Of a stretch of DNA of 32,108 nt, positions 31,207 to 32,108 are shown in pieces. The DNA comes from an uncultured Slackia sp. (lineage in GTDB: Bacteria; Actinomycetota; Coriobacteriia; Coriobacteriales; Eggerthellaceae), in NCBI GenBank assembly GCA_900555495.1, contig USLD01000003.1, positions 1-32,108 on the forward strand. Direction: 5' to 3'. The notes beneath the pieces are model-generated. The model was not told where the DNA came from. It made no database searches and saw nothing but the letters and a program-made list of their open reading frames with translations. The position numbers were made by a program, and so were the translations under genes. The first letter of the stretch is position 1; every line of letters starts with the position of its first letter.

Positions 31207-31992
31207 ATGGCACGAGCATATCGCGCGGCACTGGCCGTATGCGTCGCGGCATCCCTCCTTACGACGACGCCCGCCGTGGCCGTGGCCGCCGATTCGTCGG
31301 GCAGCATGAGCATCGAAGCCGCAGCCGAGGCGCTGCGCAACGAGCTCGAACCCACTATGACGACTTTCGAGAATCTGCAGGAACAGCAGGCTTCGCGCCG
31401 AAGCATCGATATCAGCAACGCCCGCGTGCAGGGCCTGCAAGACGTCATGTATGACGGCAATCCCGTGCGCCCCACGATCACGCTCAAGCTGGATAAGAAG
31501 ACCCTCGTCGAAGGCTCCGATTTCGACGTGGTGTTCAAGGGCGACATCGTCAATCCCGGCAATGTGTCGGTCACCGTGGTAGGCAAAGGGGCCTACATCG
31601 GCTCGATCGAAACCGGATTCGCCATCGTGCCGGGCGACCTTGCCTACGCGACCATCGACGTGATTCCCGACCAGGAAGAAACGGGCGAAGAGCTGCAGCC
31701 GGCCCCTACCGTCGAAATGGGCGGGAAAACCCTGGTCGAAGGCGTCGACTACACCGTTTCATACGCCGACAACATCGAAAAAGGCACGGCAACCGTGGTC
31801 GTCACGGGCATGGGCAACTGCACCGGCGAACAGCATGCCACCTTCGAAGTGCTGGAGGCCCCCGACGAGCCGAAGGGCGGCGCGATCTCTGCGGCGCTTC
31901 CTTTCGTAGCGGGCCCCGCCATCGTCGCGGCCATCGCGCTGGGTATCGTCGCCTTCACGCTGGCACGTCGCAAAAACGATCCGCGACGCTAA
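31207..31992 (+). CDS. Secreted two-repeat surface protein with C-terminal membrane anchor
   Basis: 261 aa; AAGGAG six bases before ATG 31207. Signal peptide 1-28 (ALAVCVAASLLTTTPAVAVA-AD). A helical stretch (about 33-62: SIEAAAEALRNELEPTMTTF) precedes two related beta repeats of the bacterial Ig-like MBG type (PxL-GxDYxVxY...GTxxVxVxGxGNxxG): ITLKLDKKTLVEGSDFDVVF...VVGKGAYIGSIETGF, and EMGGKTLVEGVDYTVSYADN...VTGMGNCTGEQHATFEV. The C-terminus is a hydrophobic span (AALPFVAGPAIVAAIALGIVAF) with an RRKNDPRR stop-transfer and no LPxTG. Surface exposed. Monocistronic, with its own terminator. Confidence 0.82.
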   Translation: MARAYRAALAVCVAASLLTTTPAVAVAADSSGSMSIEAAAEALRNELEPTMTTFENLQEQQASRRSIDISNARVQGLQDVMYDGNPVRPTITLKLDKKTLVEGSDFDVVFKGDIVNPGNVSVTVVGKGAYIGSIETGFAIVPGDLAYATIDVIPDQEETGEELQPAPTVEMGGKTLVEGVDYTVSYADNIEKGTATVVVTGMGNCTGEQHATFEVLEAPDEPKGGAISAALPFVAGPAIVAAIALGIVAFTLARRKNDPRR

Positions 31993-32007
31993 CCGATAAC
32001 GCACTTA

Positions 32008-32067
32008 CCCCTCAATGAAGAGGGGCGCCGCCCCGCCACGAAGCCGCGCCCCTCGTTTCGTTTCGTT
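32008..32067 (+). terminator. Intrinsic terminator with an alternative hairpin
   Basis: GAGGGGCGC (32020-32028) pairs perfectly with GCGCCCCTC (32046-32054), followed by GTTTCGTTTCGTT. The same GAGGGG can pair with the upstream CCCCTC (32008-32013), giving a second, mutually exclusive hairpin. Confidence 0.78.
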
Positions 32068-32108
32068 GAGCGCATCACCACAAAGGGTCCCCTTCTTCCT
32101 CGTATACG

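Overview
The window looks like chromosomal DNA of a Coriobacteriia member, most likely family Eggerthellaceae (Slackia/Adlercreutzia/Eggerthella group; genus not provable from sequence alone). The clues are high GC, a Tat-exported single-domain FAD reductase divergent from a 12-TM LuxR-type regulator, SLH-anchored and sortase-like surface proteins, and standalone RlmK, LrgAB and M29 genes. No phage, transposase, plasmid or CRISPR genes are visible.

Layout. 1-665: 5' part of a secreted beta-helix-like protein running off the left edge. 1092-1259: initiator tRNA with promoter and terminator. 1421-4593: leftward housekeeping genes (RlmK-like methyltransferase, 37-aa membrane protein, alpha-oxoamine synthase translationally coupled to a Nudix hydrolase). 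4594-5384: a gene-free stretch with a 20-bp perfect inverted repeat and a cluster of TTGCAA palindromes. 5385-8253: M29 aminopeptidase and lrgAB. 8313-9963: flavodoxin-fold reductase and HAD phosphatase. 10179-13067: large DUF11-type surface protein. 13270-14487: phosphofructokinase with mixed donor-specificity residues. 18119-14510: ECF sigma factor, six-TM protein, ABC ATPase and ABC permease as one leftward operon. 18361-19113: cyclase/formamidase-like enzyme. 19497-23481: very large surface protein whose frame is broken at a seven-C tract. 23653-26190: beta-helix protein with three SLH domains, whose C-terminal third differs sharply in base composition. 26529-29938: FAD reductase and divergent membrane LuxR regulator. 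29978-32054: TSCPD protein, SNase-like nuclease and a secreted repeat protein, the last two diverging from a symmetric ATTATAAT box.

Working together. Three themes stand out. (1) Surface display: five secreted proteins use different envelope attachments (SLH, a degenerate KTGD sorting tail, plain C-terminal TM anchors), with signs of phase variation (poly-C) and module exchange (SLH cassette). (2) Respiratory or dietary-metabolite chemistry: the Tat FAD reductase with its membrane LuxR regulator fits the Eggerthellaceae pattern of substrate-specific reductases controlled by dedicated membrane sensors. (3) Envelope stress: the ECF sigma/6-TM/ABC operon resembles in architecture the SigY-type operon of Bacillus, and lrgAB adds a murein-hydrolase/metabolite-export pair. 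Leftward genes are often preceded by terminator-like hairpins, so read-through control may matter at two loci.
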